The position numbers and the translations under genes were made by a program. The notes under the pieces were generated by a model. It was not told the DNA's origin. It was given only the letters and a program-made list of their open reading frames with translations, and searched no databases. Below are positions 43,376 through 54,886 of a stretch of DNA of 64,000 nt, one piece after another. Position 1 is the stretch's first letter. The number at the start of each line of letters is the position of its first letter. Origin of the DNA: a bacterium (GTDB lineage Bacteria; Patescibacteria; JAEDAM01; Absconditabacterales; Absconditicoccaceae); the NCBI GenBank assembly GCA_017453665.1, contig JAFTEM010000014.1, forward strand, positions 1 through 64,000. The letters are read 5' to 3'.

Positions 43376-45262
43376 TTATTCCTTTTCTAAGAGTTCAAAT
43401 CGTCTTGCTTCTTTACGCTCGATTAACTTCATAATTTCTCCAAGATGTTCAGAAAGCAGACTAATATCATCATAGGCTAAATCCTTATTATTTAAAAGCT
43501 GAGTTATCTCAGCTTTTTCTTCTTCTAATTTTTCTAAATCTTTTATAAGCTGATCTAATTCTTGTTGAAGTTCATAAGGAAGCCTTGTTAACGGAACCTC
43601 ATCATCCACTACAGCCTCATTTACACCCCCCTTTTTTATCTTTTTCTTCTCCTCTCCTTTCGCTCTTTTTTTATCTTCTTCATCACGCCATTGAGAATAG
43701 CTTCACCAAAAATCACTTACTTTTCCCTCTCCTTCAAAAACAAACAAATGATCTACAAGTCTATCCATAAACGACCTATCATGAGAAACAATAATAAGAC
43801 ATCATCTATATTGTAACAAAAAATCTTCTAAAATACTAATCGTAATCAAATCTAAATCATTAGTTGGCTCATCTAAAACCAAAAAATTAGGGTTCTTCAT
43901 CAAAACGCAAACTAACGCTAATCTTCTTTTTTCTCATCAACTTAAAAGATTTGCCTTCTGATACCATTGAGGTGTTGGAAACAAAAATCTTTCCAAAAGC
44001 TTTTCTGCTGTTAAATGCTCTCAATTTGCTAAATCGATACTCCCTGCAACATCTTTTACAATATCTAATACTGTTTTTTCGTCTGGGAACACCTGTTCCT
44101 TTTGTTGATATTCTCCAAAGACAACTGTCTTTCAAACTTCAATTACTCAACTATCTGGAACTAATTTTCAAAGGATCATTGATAAAAATGTTGTTTTTCA
44201 CACTCAATTTTTTCCAATCAGCCCAACACGTTCACAAAACTTAAAATCATGAGAAAAATCCTTTAAAATACACTTCTCTCAAAACCATTTATTTAGATTC
44301 CTGATTTTTATAATTTTCGTTCAAAGTCTTCTTTCTTGAAGAGGGATATCTAATTCTACTTTTTCTGAAGAATAAAGTTCTTTATTAGCATCATACTGCT
44401 CTTCTATCTTATAAAATTCTTTTTCTCTGAAATGTTGTTTTGTTGCTCTTGCTCTAGGAGATTTACGAATCCATGTTAATTCTCTTTTTAAAAGCTGACG
44501 CAATTTTTCTTGAGCGATTTGTTCATTTTCATGACGTTCAGCTTGTTTTTCCAAAAAATAGGCATAATCAGCAGGATATTTATATAGTTTTCCTCTTTCT
44601 AATTCATAAATTTCATCACAAACACTTTCCAAAAAGTATCTATCATGTGTTACCATAAATAAAGTAACTTGTTCTGTTTTTAGATAATTCTCAAGCCACT
44701 CAATCATCTGAATATCTAAATGATTCGTTGGTTCATCAAGCACCAACATTTCAGGCTCATCAATCAAAGTTTTCGCCAAAGCAACTCTCTTTTTTTCTCA
44801 TCATGATAAAGTTCCTATTTTTTGATGTAGCAACTCTTGAAGTTGTAATCTTGAGAGAATCGTATCTACCTTAGACTGATAACTCCATACCTGGTATTCA
44901 TCTAACAAATGAATAATCTCTGCCAATCTCTCAGAATCTGCCATATACATAAGCTCTTCATATTCTTTAATCAAACTAGCAGCTTTATGATCAGTTTGAA
45001 ATACCTCATCAAGTACAGTAACCTCTGGATGTAATTCAAATTCTTGAGAAAGATAACCAATTTTTATTCCCTTCCTCCACTCAATATCTCAATCTGTTCT
45101 ATCAAGTTTTCACATCATAAGTTTTATAAGCGTCGTTTTTCATCATCAGTTTTTAGCAACTAACGCTATTTTCTTCCCTTTTTCTATGGTAAAACTAATG
45201 TGATCAACGATTGGTTTACTCACATAGGTTTTAGTTAAATCTTCTGCTTTAAAATACCACAT
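43376..45262 (-). CDS. ABC-F family ATPase (Uup-like), 628 aa
   Basis: Two ABC cassettes in one chain without membrane domains. First: Walker [16 protein letters not shown], signature [15 protein letters not shown], Walker [13 protein letters not shown]. Second: [43 protein letters not shown]. The linker has the basic ABC-F arm ([11 protein letters not shown]), and the C-terminus is a Uup-like coiled coil ending [15 protein letters not shown] proteins act on the ribosome, resolving stalls or conferring antibiotic resistance. Several P-loop and signature glycines are TGA. Confidence 0.93.
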
Positions 45263-45557
45263 AATTTAAAATGAAAGAGTAATTCTTTTTAGGTTTACAA
45301 CCAATATATTCTTTTGATTTATATCTTAACATAATGGTTGTAGTCATTGGTTCTCAAATTACAAACAAAATTATTTATCATTTGAAATTGTATATTTGTC
45401 AAATAATACACATTTATTTATTCATAAATCCTTATTACAAAGGAACAAAGATATCCAAAAAACAACCTACATACAATGATTTAATAAAATATACATCACT
45501 AAAAACAAAAAAGCCTCCCATATTTTTATAGGAAACTTAAATTACTAAGTACATCAT
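45263..45557. other. Intergenic region between ABC-F and tRNA-Leu
   Basis: AT-rich. It contains a 65-codon plus-strand ORF (45334-45531) with no recognisable features, which I do not call. A weak hairpin near 45510-45530. No convincing gene. Confidence 0.4.
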
Positions 45558-45639
45558 TGCTCAGGATGGGACTCGAACCCACAAGCCATACGGCATACGC
45601 ACCTCAAGCGTACATGTATACCAATTCCATCACCTGAGC
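45558..45639 (-). tRNA. tRNA-Leu (anticodon GAG)
   Basis: 82-nt class II tRNA: acceptor GCTCAGG/CCTGAGC plus discriminator A, anticodon stem TACGC/GCGTA with loop TTGAGGT (GAG; plus-strand ctc at 45603-45605), an extended variable arm (TGCCGTATGGCT region) and T loop TTCGAGT. CCA not encoded. Confidence 0.93.
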
Positions 45640-45740
45640 ATATTTACTTTTTTGATAACAAGTATATATCTATTTTACTATTCTTTTCAAGCTAAATTTT
45701 AGTCAAAACTTCTCAATAAAATTTATAAAAATACGTACTA

Positions 45741-45768
45741 TTGCTTTTTCAATAAAAATATTTAATAG
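45741..45768 (+). promoter_or_regulatory. Possible promoter of the 45808 lipoprotein gene
   Basis: TTGCTT, 16 bp, TAATAG, 39 bp before the ATG. Confidence 0.4.
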
Positions 45769-45807
45769 ATAGTAAATATTTCTTTTATTTTTCCACAATC
45801 AAACAAT

Positions 45808-46443
45808 ATGAAAAAAAGACGAGCTCTAATACTATGCTGTGCATGTATTATCATTTTACTCTGATGCGCATGCGCCCTATGGTATGCTTCATATCACACA
45901 AAGATCAATCAAGAGCAACTCGCCTGTATGGATGAAATAGATGAATGACTATATTCCTTATTAGAAACCGATTTCATCCCCCATTCAACAATCATTGAAA
46001 ACTCAATTAAAGAAAACTGAAAAAACGGATACCAAGGAAGCGTTATCTATAAAAACGGAAATTGAATAAACACAAAGCTACACGTCTCATGTTTTATTGG
46101 AAACGATACCATAAGTTTAGAACGAGGAGATATCGAAGAAAATGTAGAACGGCTCCAAGATGAAATCAATAAAAATCTAGAATCAACCTCCGATTCAGAA
46201 ACAGACCGCATCACTGCATGTGAAGAACGTGTAGGATTTCTCCTAAACTACAATACCTGGTCATTTACACGAGAAAACGAAATTGAAGATTGAACATATT
46301 ACATTAGGAACTGACATGTAAGTTATGTAAAGCGATGAGAAAAAGCAGAAGATAATGTTAAATGCATCATCAACAAGGCAAATGATAGCATCGATGTAGA
46401 ATTCTCTGACCATCAATATAATTGACCCGCTGAAGAAGAATAA
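45808..46443 (+). CDS. Putative lipoprotein, 211 aa
   Basis: N-terminus MKKRRALILCCACIIILLGC: basic start, hydrophobic core and lipobox-like ILLGC with the -1 Gly as TGA. The mature part is acidic with four further Cys (for example MDEIDEGL after LACM; CEERVGFLLNY; KCIINKA), which may form two disulfides. No domain recognised. Closed by a terminator shared with the convergent metK. Confidence 0.75.
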
Positions 46444-46460
46444 TTATTTAATACAAAAAG

Positions 46461-46496
46461 CCTAGGATCTTCAATAAACAATTCCTAGGTTTTTCT
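46461..46496 (+). terminator. Terminator between lipoprotein gene and metK
   Basis: CCTAGGA / TCCTAGG stem with a 15-nt loop, T-tract on both sides. Confidence 0.75.
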
Positions 46497-46511
46497 TTTT
46501 TTCAAATTTTC

Positions 46512-47633
46512 TTAAAGTTCCCAATGCTCAGATTTCTCCCAAGGATAACTCACAGGTCAAAAATGCCCATAAGCAGCGGTCTGTCTATAAATAGGTCTCC
46601 TTAAATCCAAAAAATCAATAATTCCATTAGGACTAAGATCATAATGTTTTCTTATATAATCAATAATACGTTCTTTATCTACCTTAGCCGTTCAGAAATC
46701 TTCTATAAAAATACTCACAGGCTGAGCGACTCAAATTGCATAACTTAGCTGAATTTCGCATTTATCAGCTAAAGCATTTTCAACAATATTTTTCGCTAAA
46801 AATCTAGCCATATAAGCAGCACTCCTATCAACCTTCGTAGGATCCTTTCAACTAAAAGCCCCGCCTCAATGCCTTCATCCTCCTCAATACGTATCTACAA
46901 TAATCTTTCTTCAAGTCACTCAAGTATCCCCCGCTGGTCCTCAAACCACAAAACTTCCAGTAGGATTAATATAAATCTTTGTATCTTCAATAAGGACGGG
47001 TGCAAAAACCGGACTTATAACATATTTCCTAATATCTTTACAAATTTGTTCTTGTGTAATTCATGCCTTATGCTGAGCAGAAATAACAATCGTATCAATT
47101 CTTTCAGGTTCTCCTTTTCTATTTAATTCAACCGTAACCTGTGTTTTCCCATCAGGAAAAAGATAAGGAATAGCTCCTGTTTTCCTCGCTCTAGCAAGTA
47201 AAAAAGCTAAACTATTTGCATATTCTAATGACTTCGGCAAAAAACACTCTGATTCATTACTAGCATATCAAAACATAATCCCCTGATCTCCCGCTCATCA
47301 AACATCCACTCCCTGTGCAATATCAGGAGATTGGGTATGAACCAAAACTTCAATATCAGCAGTATCCTTATCAAATCATGCCTCCTGAGAAGTGTATCAG
47401 ATATCAGCCAACACTTCTTTTGCAACTTTAACATAATCAACCTCCGCTTTCGTTGTAACTTCTCATGCAATTACAAGTTTATTCGTCGTAATAAGACATT
47501 CAACAGCTACTCTTGAATAAGAATCCTGTCTTAAACATGCGTCTAAAATTCCATCAGATATCTGATCACAAACCTTATCAGGATGTCCTTCTGTAACAGA
47601 TTCTGAAGTAAAAAAGTAGTTCCCTTTTTTCAT
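46512..47633 (-). CDS. metK: S-adenosylmethionine synthetase, 373 aa
   Basis: Makes SAM from methionine and ATP. Starts [20 protein letters not shown] with the metal/ATP motif [12 protein letters not shown], the hexapeptide GAGDQG in [14 protein letters not shown], and the P-loop-like [20 protein letters not shown]. Length is normal (about 380). An upstream in-frame start (47693) exists but lies inside the riboswitch expression platform, so 47633 is chosen. Controlled by a SAM-I riboswitch in its leader. Confidence 0.96.
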
Positions 47634-47659
47634 AATAAATTCAAACAATAAATAAAAAT

Positions 47660-47682
47660 CTTTCCCACTATTATGAGGAAAG
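47660..47682 (-). terminator. Riboswitch-controlled terminator before metK
   Basis: Minus-strand CTTTCC, 10-nt loop, GGGAAAG followed by ATTTTTATTTATTG, between the SAM-I aptamer and the metK start. It is the likely off-state expression platform. Confidence 0.7.
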
Positions 47683-47705
47683 AAAATTATCAAATTACTT
47701 TTTTT

Positions 47706-47808
47706 AATATCTCTCCCCTTTTTTGGGTAGGAATTAGCACCTTATCTAAGACAGGTTGCTGGGATGTTCTAACGAGCCTAGTCTCTCCATCCTCTCTTGA
47801 TATATTTA
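47706..47808 (-). ncRNA. SAM-I (S-box) riboswitch aptamer
   Basis: The minus strand carries the S-box core in order: ATCAAGAGAGGATGGAGAGA, CTGG-equivalent GACTAGGCTC, GAACATCCCAGCAACCTG, then AAGGTGCTAATTCC, closed by a P1 helix of ATATC / GATAT type. These match the conserved nucleotides of SAM-I. It lies directly upstream of metK with a terminator in between, so high SAM should end transcription. Confidence 0.88.
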
Positions 47809-47816
47809 CAGCACAA

Positions 47817-47844
47817 CTAATACAAAAAATACCTATAAAATCAA
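47817..47844 (-). promoter_or_regulatory. Promoter of the metK riboswitch transcript
   Basis: Minus-strand TTGATT, 16 bp, TATTAG, just upstream of the aptamer. Confidence 0.5.
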
Positions 47845-47853
47845 GCCTTTTTT

Positions 47854-47882
47854 TTGCTTTTTTCACCTTTTTCAATTATAAT
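47854..47882 (+). promoter_or_regulatory. Promoter of the VirD4/TraG-like gene
   Basis: TTGCTT, 17 bp, TATAAT, 28 bp before the ATG at 47910; almost back-to-back with the metK promoter. Confidence 0.55.
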
Positions 47883-47909
47883 TAAATAACTTTTATACCT
47901 ATTGATTAT

Positions 47910-50900
47910 ATGGAGAAAGCTGAATGTTTACAGATATTAAAAAATGTTTTTCTTAAAGATACTTCTCAGAAAAACAATCTTTCTAAGCTTGCTACCGAAG
48001 CCCGATGAGAAAACAAAATAGAATGTATGAACGCTATCGGTTGAACAACACAAGTAAAGCTTTCTTTATCTAATATGGAAAAAGATGGAGCCGAAAAAGA
48101 ACATGAAAGTGCATGAAGCAATACTACCGTCTGCCAACAAAAACTTATCGATACCTTTAGAAAAGACTACTCTCAAAAATCATATCCATCAAAATTAGCT
48201 GCCGATGCTCGATGAGATAATAAACAAACCTGTTTACAAGAATTTTGAGGATGGTCTCAATTTAACCTCTTTCTCAAAAACGTAGAAAATAACTATACAG
48301 AGCTTCCAGATACAAACGATTTAAAAACTGGTTCAATAGGGGCACTTCCAACAACTCCAACAATCCAAAATCCTAACGAGGAATTTACCTACACTTGAGA
48401 AGTTGCAACAGGCGAACAATCAATCCTTGATGATGAATCCTTTGTAATGCTAGAGACCTTTGGAATGTGGACACTTTATACAATCATCGCATTTTTCTCC
48501 ATTTTTATCATCTGTGGAATTTTCAAACATACTTTCAGATATATCTATTCTTTCCTAAATAGCAGAAGAATGATTTTTATTAAAGTACTTCTTCCTAAAG
48601 GTGATGGGAAAACAGACCGTGAACAAGAAAAAGAAGTAGCAAAAGATATGAAAGAAAAAATTGGAAGGATGACCCAACTTTATAATGGGTTGCATAAAAT
48701 CTCTGAACTAAGTACTAAAGAATCTCTTATGCATAAATTCTTTGGAAAACAAAAAATCGTTATGATTTATCAATACGAAGAAGGAGAACTAAGTTTTATT
48801 GTTGGAACTTACCCTGAATATCAAAGTATTGTTGAGAGTACCATTTCAGCTCAATACCCTACTTGTTCTCTTGAAAAAGTATTAAAACCAAAACCATTCA
48901 AGAAAAAATACTATGATATCATGACTCTTGAACCAAAAAGAGATCCAGTATACACTATCAAAACCTTTAAACAAATGCCAGATGATCCAATTAACAATAT
49001 CATCGATACAATGAGTAAAGTCTCTTCATACGATACTGTAACAGCAATTCTTATTGCAAAGCCAGAATCATGAGGATTTAACGCAAAAAGACAAAAAGCC
49101 GCAGATAGACTTTATAAAGGGCTTGATCTCTATACCACTCAACGATGGCATCGAAAAAATCTATTCAATCCATTTAAACTGCTTGATTTCCTTATCCACG
49201 GACCAAGTGAAAAACTTATTTCTAACAAAAAAGAAGAAGATAATGTATCAATGGTAAGAATGGTAAGAGCAAAAGAAGATGCAATGAACACCATCTGAGA
49301 AGAAGCAGGAAACCCAACATACAGATCAGGAATTATCATTATCAGTTCTTCTGATGAAAGCGACCACCCAAGACAGAATCTTAAAGCTATGGAATCAGCA
49401 TATAACGTTTATAATGATGAATATGCAAATGGACTTTCTGATAACAACACAAAACACGATATTTTCTCATGACTTTATACAAGACTTTGGAGAATAGCAG
49501 CGAATTACTATCTAACAGGATTCTTCTACAAATATTCTTATTTTTCAACAAACGAATTAACATCATTATACCACTTTGCAGATTGAATCTATAACCGTTC
49601 ACCTATTATTGAATGGATGCAATATAAAGTATTACCTGCACCTGCAAACCTTCCTCAATTTACCGATGATGAACGAAATGGTAAAATTATGACCTGAGTC
49701 TTAGCAGAAAAATTTAAAAATGGTAATTTATCAGAAATTCTTAAAGATTATCAAAACCATTGGGCTGTAGGTTCTAAACCACTAGAAGAAGAAAAACTTA
49801 CTCCATTAGAAGAATACCAAAAAGCTAATTCTAGCAGTAAAATAGAAGAAAAAGATGGAAAAGAAACAATCGATGGTAAAATAATTATCACAAAAGATGA
49901 ACAAAAGTTCGTAAAAGAAATGATAAATAAATGAACAGTCTATGGATATAAACTATATAAAAATGCTGTTCTCCTATGAACCAATATTTATAGAAACAAT
50001 CTTTCTCCTGTGTATATCAAAAGAGAAGATAGAACAAGACACCATTATATGATAGGAAAATCAGGTACATGAAAATCAGTATTCCTTCAAACAATGGCAA
50101 GACAAGATTTATGGAATTGAGACGGTATCTGCCTTATCGATCCACATGGAGATCTTGCAGAAGATGTCTTAGATTACGTACCAAAAGAAAGAGCTAAAGA
50201 TGTGATATATTTTGATGCTGGTAATGAAGATAGACCTATGGGACTTAATCTTTATGAGATCAATTCACTAGATGAAGCCGATAGAACAGTAAACGATGCA
50301 ACAGAAATCTTCTTAAAAATGTTCTGACCAGAAATCTTCGGACCTAGAATCCAGGAATACTTTAAATATGGTTCTCTTACCGTTCTTGAAGATTTTGACG
50401 ATAGACCAACACTTCTTGATATTACAAGACTCTTTACTGATGATGCATATAGAGAACTTAAAGTAGCAAAAGTAACAAACGCCGTTGTAAGAAACCGATG
50501 GGAAAGAACCTATAATTCTATGGGGGATAGAGAAAAAGCTGAAATTATTCCATATTTCTCTTCTAAATTTGTATCATTCAATACCAATAGACTTATCAGA
50601 AACATTATCTGACAAACAAAATCTGCATTCAACTTCGATGATGTGATGAATAACCAAAAAATCTTACTCGTAAATCTCTCAAAAGGTAAGATTTGAGAAA
50701 TCAATGCACAGCTTCTTGGTATGATTCTCGTATCAAAAATCTATAACTCAGCAATGGGTAGAGCAAAAATACCGGCTAAAGATAGAAAGGACTTTTTCCT
50801 CTATGTGGATGAGTTCCAGAACTTTGTATCAGGTACTTTTGCCGATATCTTATCAGAGGCCAGAAAATATAGATTAGCACTTATTATGGCACACCAATAT

Positions 50901-51320
50901 ATCGCCCAGCTAGAAACAAAAGGATGAGATGGTGGAGGTAAAGCAGATGTAAAAGCTGCTGTATTCGGTAACGTTGGTACAATGATGTCATTTAAAATCG
51001 GTGCACCTGATGCCGAATTTATGGAAAAAGAATACTCTCCTCTTCTTTGACCACAAGATATTGTAGGAATCGCAAACTATAAATCATATATTAAACTTAA
51101 TATTGATAACGCAACAACAAAAGTATTTAGTATGAACTCTATTTATACTAAAGACTACCAAAACAAAAAAATAGCTCCACTCTTAATGGAATACTCCGCT
51201 AAAAAATATGGTAGAGCTAGAGAATTTGTCGATGCTGAGATGTCTACAAGATTAGGAGTAAGTGCTGACTTAGATTCATTACCTTGATGACCTTGAGATA
51301 CGGGACAATCTACAGAATAA
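47910..51320 (+). CDS. VirD4/TraG-like (DUF87-type) membrane ATPase, 1136 aa
   Basis: Residues 1-180 include two imperfect 40-residue repeats with paired Cys (C-x9-[16 protein letters not shown] at about 6-40 and again from about 74), then a membrane segment ([19 protein letters not shown], about 187-206), a long middle domain, and the motor: Walker A GKSGTGKS at 716-723, [14 protein letters not shown], and Walker [12 protein letters not shown] (DE at 967-968), followed by [10 protein letters not shown]. This is the FtsK/VirD4/VirB4 superfamily that moves DNA or protein through a membrane; CPR genomes often carry one such gene with type IV pilus or secretion parts. No other secretion gene is adjacent. 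Confidence 0.88.
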
Positions 51321-51335
51321 ACATGAAAAACTCTA

Positions 51336-51366
51336 AAAACAGGTTGTAATAAAATAAACCTGTTTT
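51336..51366 (+). terminator. Bidirectional terminator
   Basis: AACAGGTT / AACCTGTT stem with flanking A/T pairs, 11-nt loop, T-run on both strands; it closes the ATPase gene and the opposite glycan unit. Confidence 0.85.
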
Positions 51367-51392
51367 TATTTTTTCAGTAAATACAGTTTTTC

Positions 51393-52014
51393 TTATAAAT
51401 CACTGAGAAAATCATCCATTCACCTTCTTGCTTCAAAAATATCTCTTTTTGTTACATTAAAACTCGCCAACTCTTCCAACTGGTCTTTTGACAAATGTCT
51501 TACTACTTTCATTATTTTTTTATTTGATTTTGTAAGAGCTTTTTCAAAAAGAGACTGATATTTATCCAAAAAATCATATATAGAATTTCATAAGTTTTCT
51601 CTTGTTATTATGAATTGCTCATGTTGTTGAAATGGTTCATCTAAAGTATCGTCTTCAAATCGAACATCAACATCAAAAAGCATTTCACCATAAAGAGCTT
51701 CTTTATATGCATTTTTTCAAATATCATTTATAATTTGATCTTTTAATGATAATAAAGATCATTCCACTGCAATTCTTACAAGAACAACAACCTATTTTTT
51801 CAATTAATTCCTAGAGAAAATGAAGACGCAAGTAAAGTATCTCTCATAAAAAAAGCATCATTCAAAAAATCCATAAGCTCACTAGGCATCAACACCTCAT
51901 CTCTTAGACAAGATACATACCTCATAGTTCCATTTCAAACATATATATATCAATTTTTTCTCAATTAACATTTGAATTTTCATCAATAAATGTGGTATTG
52001 TATTTCCTTGCCAT
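51393..52014 (-). pseudogene. Frameshifted hypothetical gene
   Basis: Begins MARKYNTTFIDENSNVNGEK from ATG at 52014, but the frame closes after 37 codons. Shifting one base at the AAAAAA run restores NGYIYVGNGTMRYVSCLRDE and continues to SSFSLGIN; a second shift near 51780 restores IAVEGSLLSLKDQIINDIGK and runs to the TAA at 51393. The coherent translation in three successive frames suggests one gene of about 200 codons with two frameshifts. Either a true pseudogene or sequencing errors in homopolymers. Family not recognised. Confidence 0.6.
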
Positions 52015-52091
52015 AACAATATCAAATTACATTAAAATCTATATACATTCTTCTATATAAAAATAATAAAGTATATATCAAGCGAATATTC

Positions 52092-53231
52092 CTACGTATT
52101 AATAATACCAAACACTGTTTCATCTAAAACATCGATAGATTCTTTTACATCAAATAATTTAATATAATTTTTATTAATACGCTTTCTCCCTTTCAATATT
52201 TTATCAAATTTTCTCTTAAATTCAGGTTCAGTATTAAATATTTCGACAAAACCTTCGAATCATTCTACATTACATTCTTTTGATATTATACACGGCAAAT
52301 TAGCACTTATAGCCTCACATATCACAATAGGAAATCATTCATGATCCGATGCTAAAACAAATAAAGTAGACCTTTTAAAAATCATTATTTTTTCTTTATC
52401 ATATAATCATTGTATTATTTTAACCTTTCCATCTAATCAACTATCTGCTACTTGTTTTTTTAAATTTTCAAGTTCTCATCAATCAGGTCAAACAATCAAA
52501 AGTATATAATCAATATTCTCCTTTAAAAACCTTGATAAATAAGCAATTACCTTATCAAATCTTTTTCAATATGCCAATCTTCACATAGACAAAATAATTT
52601 TTTTATCTCAAATACCTCGTTTTTTATTAAAGCATTTCAAATCTGCATCTGTAATTCTTTCCATCTCACTAGTCCGATAATTTTGATCTATTCAATTATT
52701 AATAACAATTCCATCCTTATAAGGTATTTCATAATCTTCCTGTTCATTCTTACTACAAAAAATGACCTTTTCAGCATGTTTCGAAACAAACTGTGAAAAG
52801 AAAAGAATAAACAACCTCTTTAAAAAGACTTTCTCCCTTTGCTTAGAAACATTTCAAACACCATGTGGCATTAGAATATATGGAATTCAATATTTTTTAC
52901 AGATTTTAAAAGTGATATATTCATAAAACGAATATAAGCCATGAATAAATACAATATCATAATGCCTTATATTGTTTTCCAACCATTGATATAATCACCT
53001 AGGATAAAACAATCACAAATTAAATAATAGTTTTGAAACAGAGGGGAATCTGACAATACTAATATCCTCAATAACTTCTTGTTTTTTTAATCATGTGAAT
53101 TGATGAGTTATTACAGTTATATTATTTCATTTGTTAAGTAATCATTTTGCATAATTCCAAGCTACATATGCTTGTCATCATCAAAAATAAGGAGGGAACA
53201 TATGAGAAACAAAAAGCACATTATACGACAT
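52092..53231 (-). CDS. Glycosyltransferase, GT4 family, 379 aa
   Basis: Normal-order GT-B enzyme: N-terminal MSYNVLFVSHMFPPYFGGGQ (Gly-rich acceptor loop), C-terminal ILSMGRLAYGKRFDKVIAYL, IIQGLYDKEKIMIFKRSTLF and the EX7E motif in ASDHEGFPIVICEAISANLP. Transfers a sugar from a nucleotide donor with retention of configuration. Last intact gene of the glycan operon, 8 bp after the GT2 gene. Compare with the permuted enzyme at 5236-6402. Confidence 0.9.
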
Positions 53232-53239
53232 TACTTTTA

Positions 53240-54040
53240 TTATAATTTAAAATATTTAGAAATAAATAATTTTACCGTTTGAGGAATTAATAGTCCTCAA
53301 ATTCTAAAAAATAATGCTTTATAAAAGTTAGGATAATATTGTTTATTCTTATATATCAAAGATAGTCATAATTTTCTCATGAGAAAATTTGAAGTTGTAG
53401 TAGTATTTCATTGCCATGTTCTATATAAAATATATGAATCAACTATATTTCAAAAACTTCAATACTTTCATATTCTAAGCCATAAATCATAATCTTCAAC
53501 CTTATTAAAATCTGGATTAAAAAATCAAGAAAACAAGAGAACATCCTTTCTTATAACAACAGAGGATAGTGCAAATTGATTCGATAAAAGGAAAGACTTT
53601 CTAATTTTAATATTAGACTCTTGTACTTTAATTTTTCAAATACAACATCAATCTTTATCAATATTTAAAAAAGAAGTTCAACACATTACATATCAAGTAT
53701 TACTCTCCAAGAAAAAGATTTGTTTTTTTAGTTTATTTTCATCAGCCCAAACATCGTCATCATCAAGGAATGCAATATACTTACCCTTACTTTCAAAAAT
53801 TCCCCTATTCCTAGAATAACATCTCTCTGAATTTTTCTCATTCTTCAAATATTTTATGTTATCGAATGTTTTACAATAGCTCAAAATTACATTTTCTACA
53901 TTGTTAGTAGAGGCATCATTTACAATTATAACTTCAATATTTTTGTAAGTTTGATGTAATACTGATTCAATAGCTTGATTAAGTCGTTTATCCTTTCAAT
54001 TAAATGTAGTTATTACCACAGAAACTAATGGTGCACTCAT
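53240..54040 (-). CDS. Glycosyltransferase, GT2 family, 266 aa
   Basis: GT-A fold: MSAPLVSVVITTFNGKDKRL, VIIVNDASTNNVENV and the metal-binding FLDDDDVWADENKLKK, followed by SVVIRKDVLL and VEDYDLWLRIGKYG with the catalytic ED. The C-terminal 50 residues are basic and hydrophobic, probably a membrane-contact region. Inverting sugar transferase of surface glycan synthesis; donor unknown. Fourth gene of the operon. Confidence 0.9.
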
Positions 54041-54055
54041 TATTATAGTCAAAAA

Positions 54056-54886
54056 TTAAAATTGAATCCAATCAGAAGGAACACTTTGTAAATTAAAAGA
54101 TTTTCTATAACTCCATATCCTTGGAGCTATTACCACTTTTTCTTCATTTCTATTTAACCATGCTCACCACCAGCTAAAAGAACTATTTGCTATTATATTA
54201 TGGTGACATTTACTCATTAATGCCATATCCTGCCAAGCATCTTCTCATACATTCCAATCTACATAAACATATGTCTCTCAGTTAAAATTTTCTTTACACC
54301 ATTCTAAATCATCAGAAAAAAATATAAAAACAGGATTCTTAATCCTCTTGTATATATATAAGATACTTTTGTCATAATAATCCAACGAACATATTGGATG
54401 AAAATCAGGTTTTTTTAAATAATCTCATCTTCTAACATGAACTGCTACAAGATTCTTTCATGACAATGAATCTAATAATGCTAAATTTCTATCAGAAAAC
54501 TTTTTAGAAAATGAAAAATCTTTTCTAATAGTCGATTCAAAATCTTTAAAATAATTTTCATTTTGAAAATATCAATCAAAATAGCCATCCTTCTTATTTA
54601 AAAAATCAGCCTCAAAATATCATGCTCTCTCCTTATAGTGGCTCTTATTAAATTTTGATAAAAATGCTTTTACAAGCCAATGAAAGTTATTCTTTTCATA
54701 AAACGGGACATCAACAAAATAATTCTCTTTTATATTAAAAATTTCTAATTCATACGGTCTAAAATATGTTTTATATTCTGAAATATCCAATCAAAAATCT
54801 GAGCCAGACCTTAATGATAATGCTCTTATAAAAGCATATTGGAACATTTGATTTCATAATCATCATTGTATTTTTTGTACAAGCAT
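54056..54886 (-). CDS. GT11-family fucosyltransferase-like enzyme, 276 aa
   Basis: Hallmarks of GT11 (alpha-1,2-fucosyltransferase): MLVQKIQGGLGNQMFQYAFI at the start, the GDP-fucose motif VAVHVRRGDYLKKPDF and the late IANSSFSWWGAWLNRN. Two glycines of GGLGNQ and the one in RRGDY are TGA. Starts directly at the end of the acetyltransferase gene (stop and start abut), so tightly coupled. Predicts a fucose-like sugar in the surface glycan. Confidence 0.92.

Noticed and set aside
45334..45531. 65-codon plus-strand ORF between ABC-F and tRNA-Leu
   Set aside because: No homology, start context or clear expression signal; AT-rich chance ORF likely.
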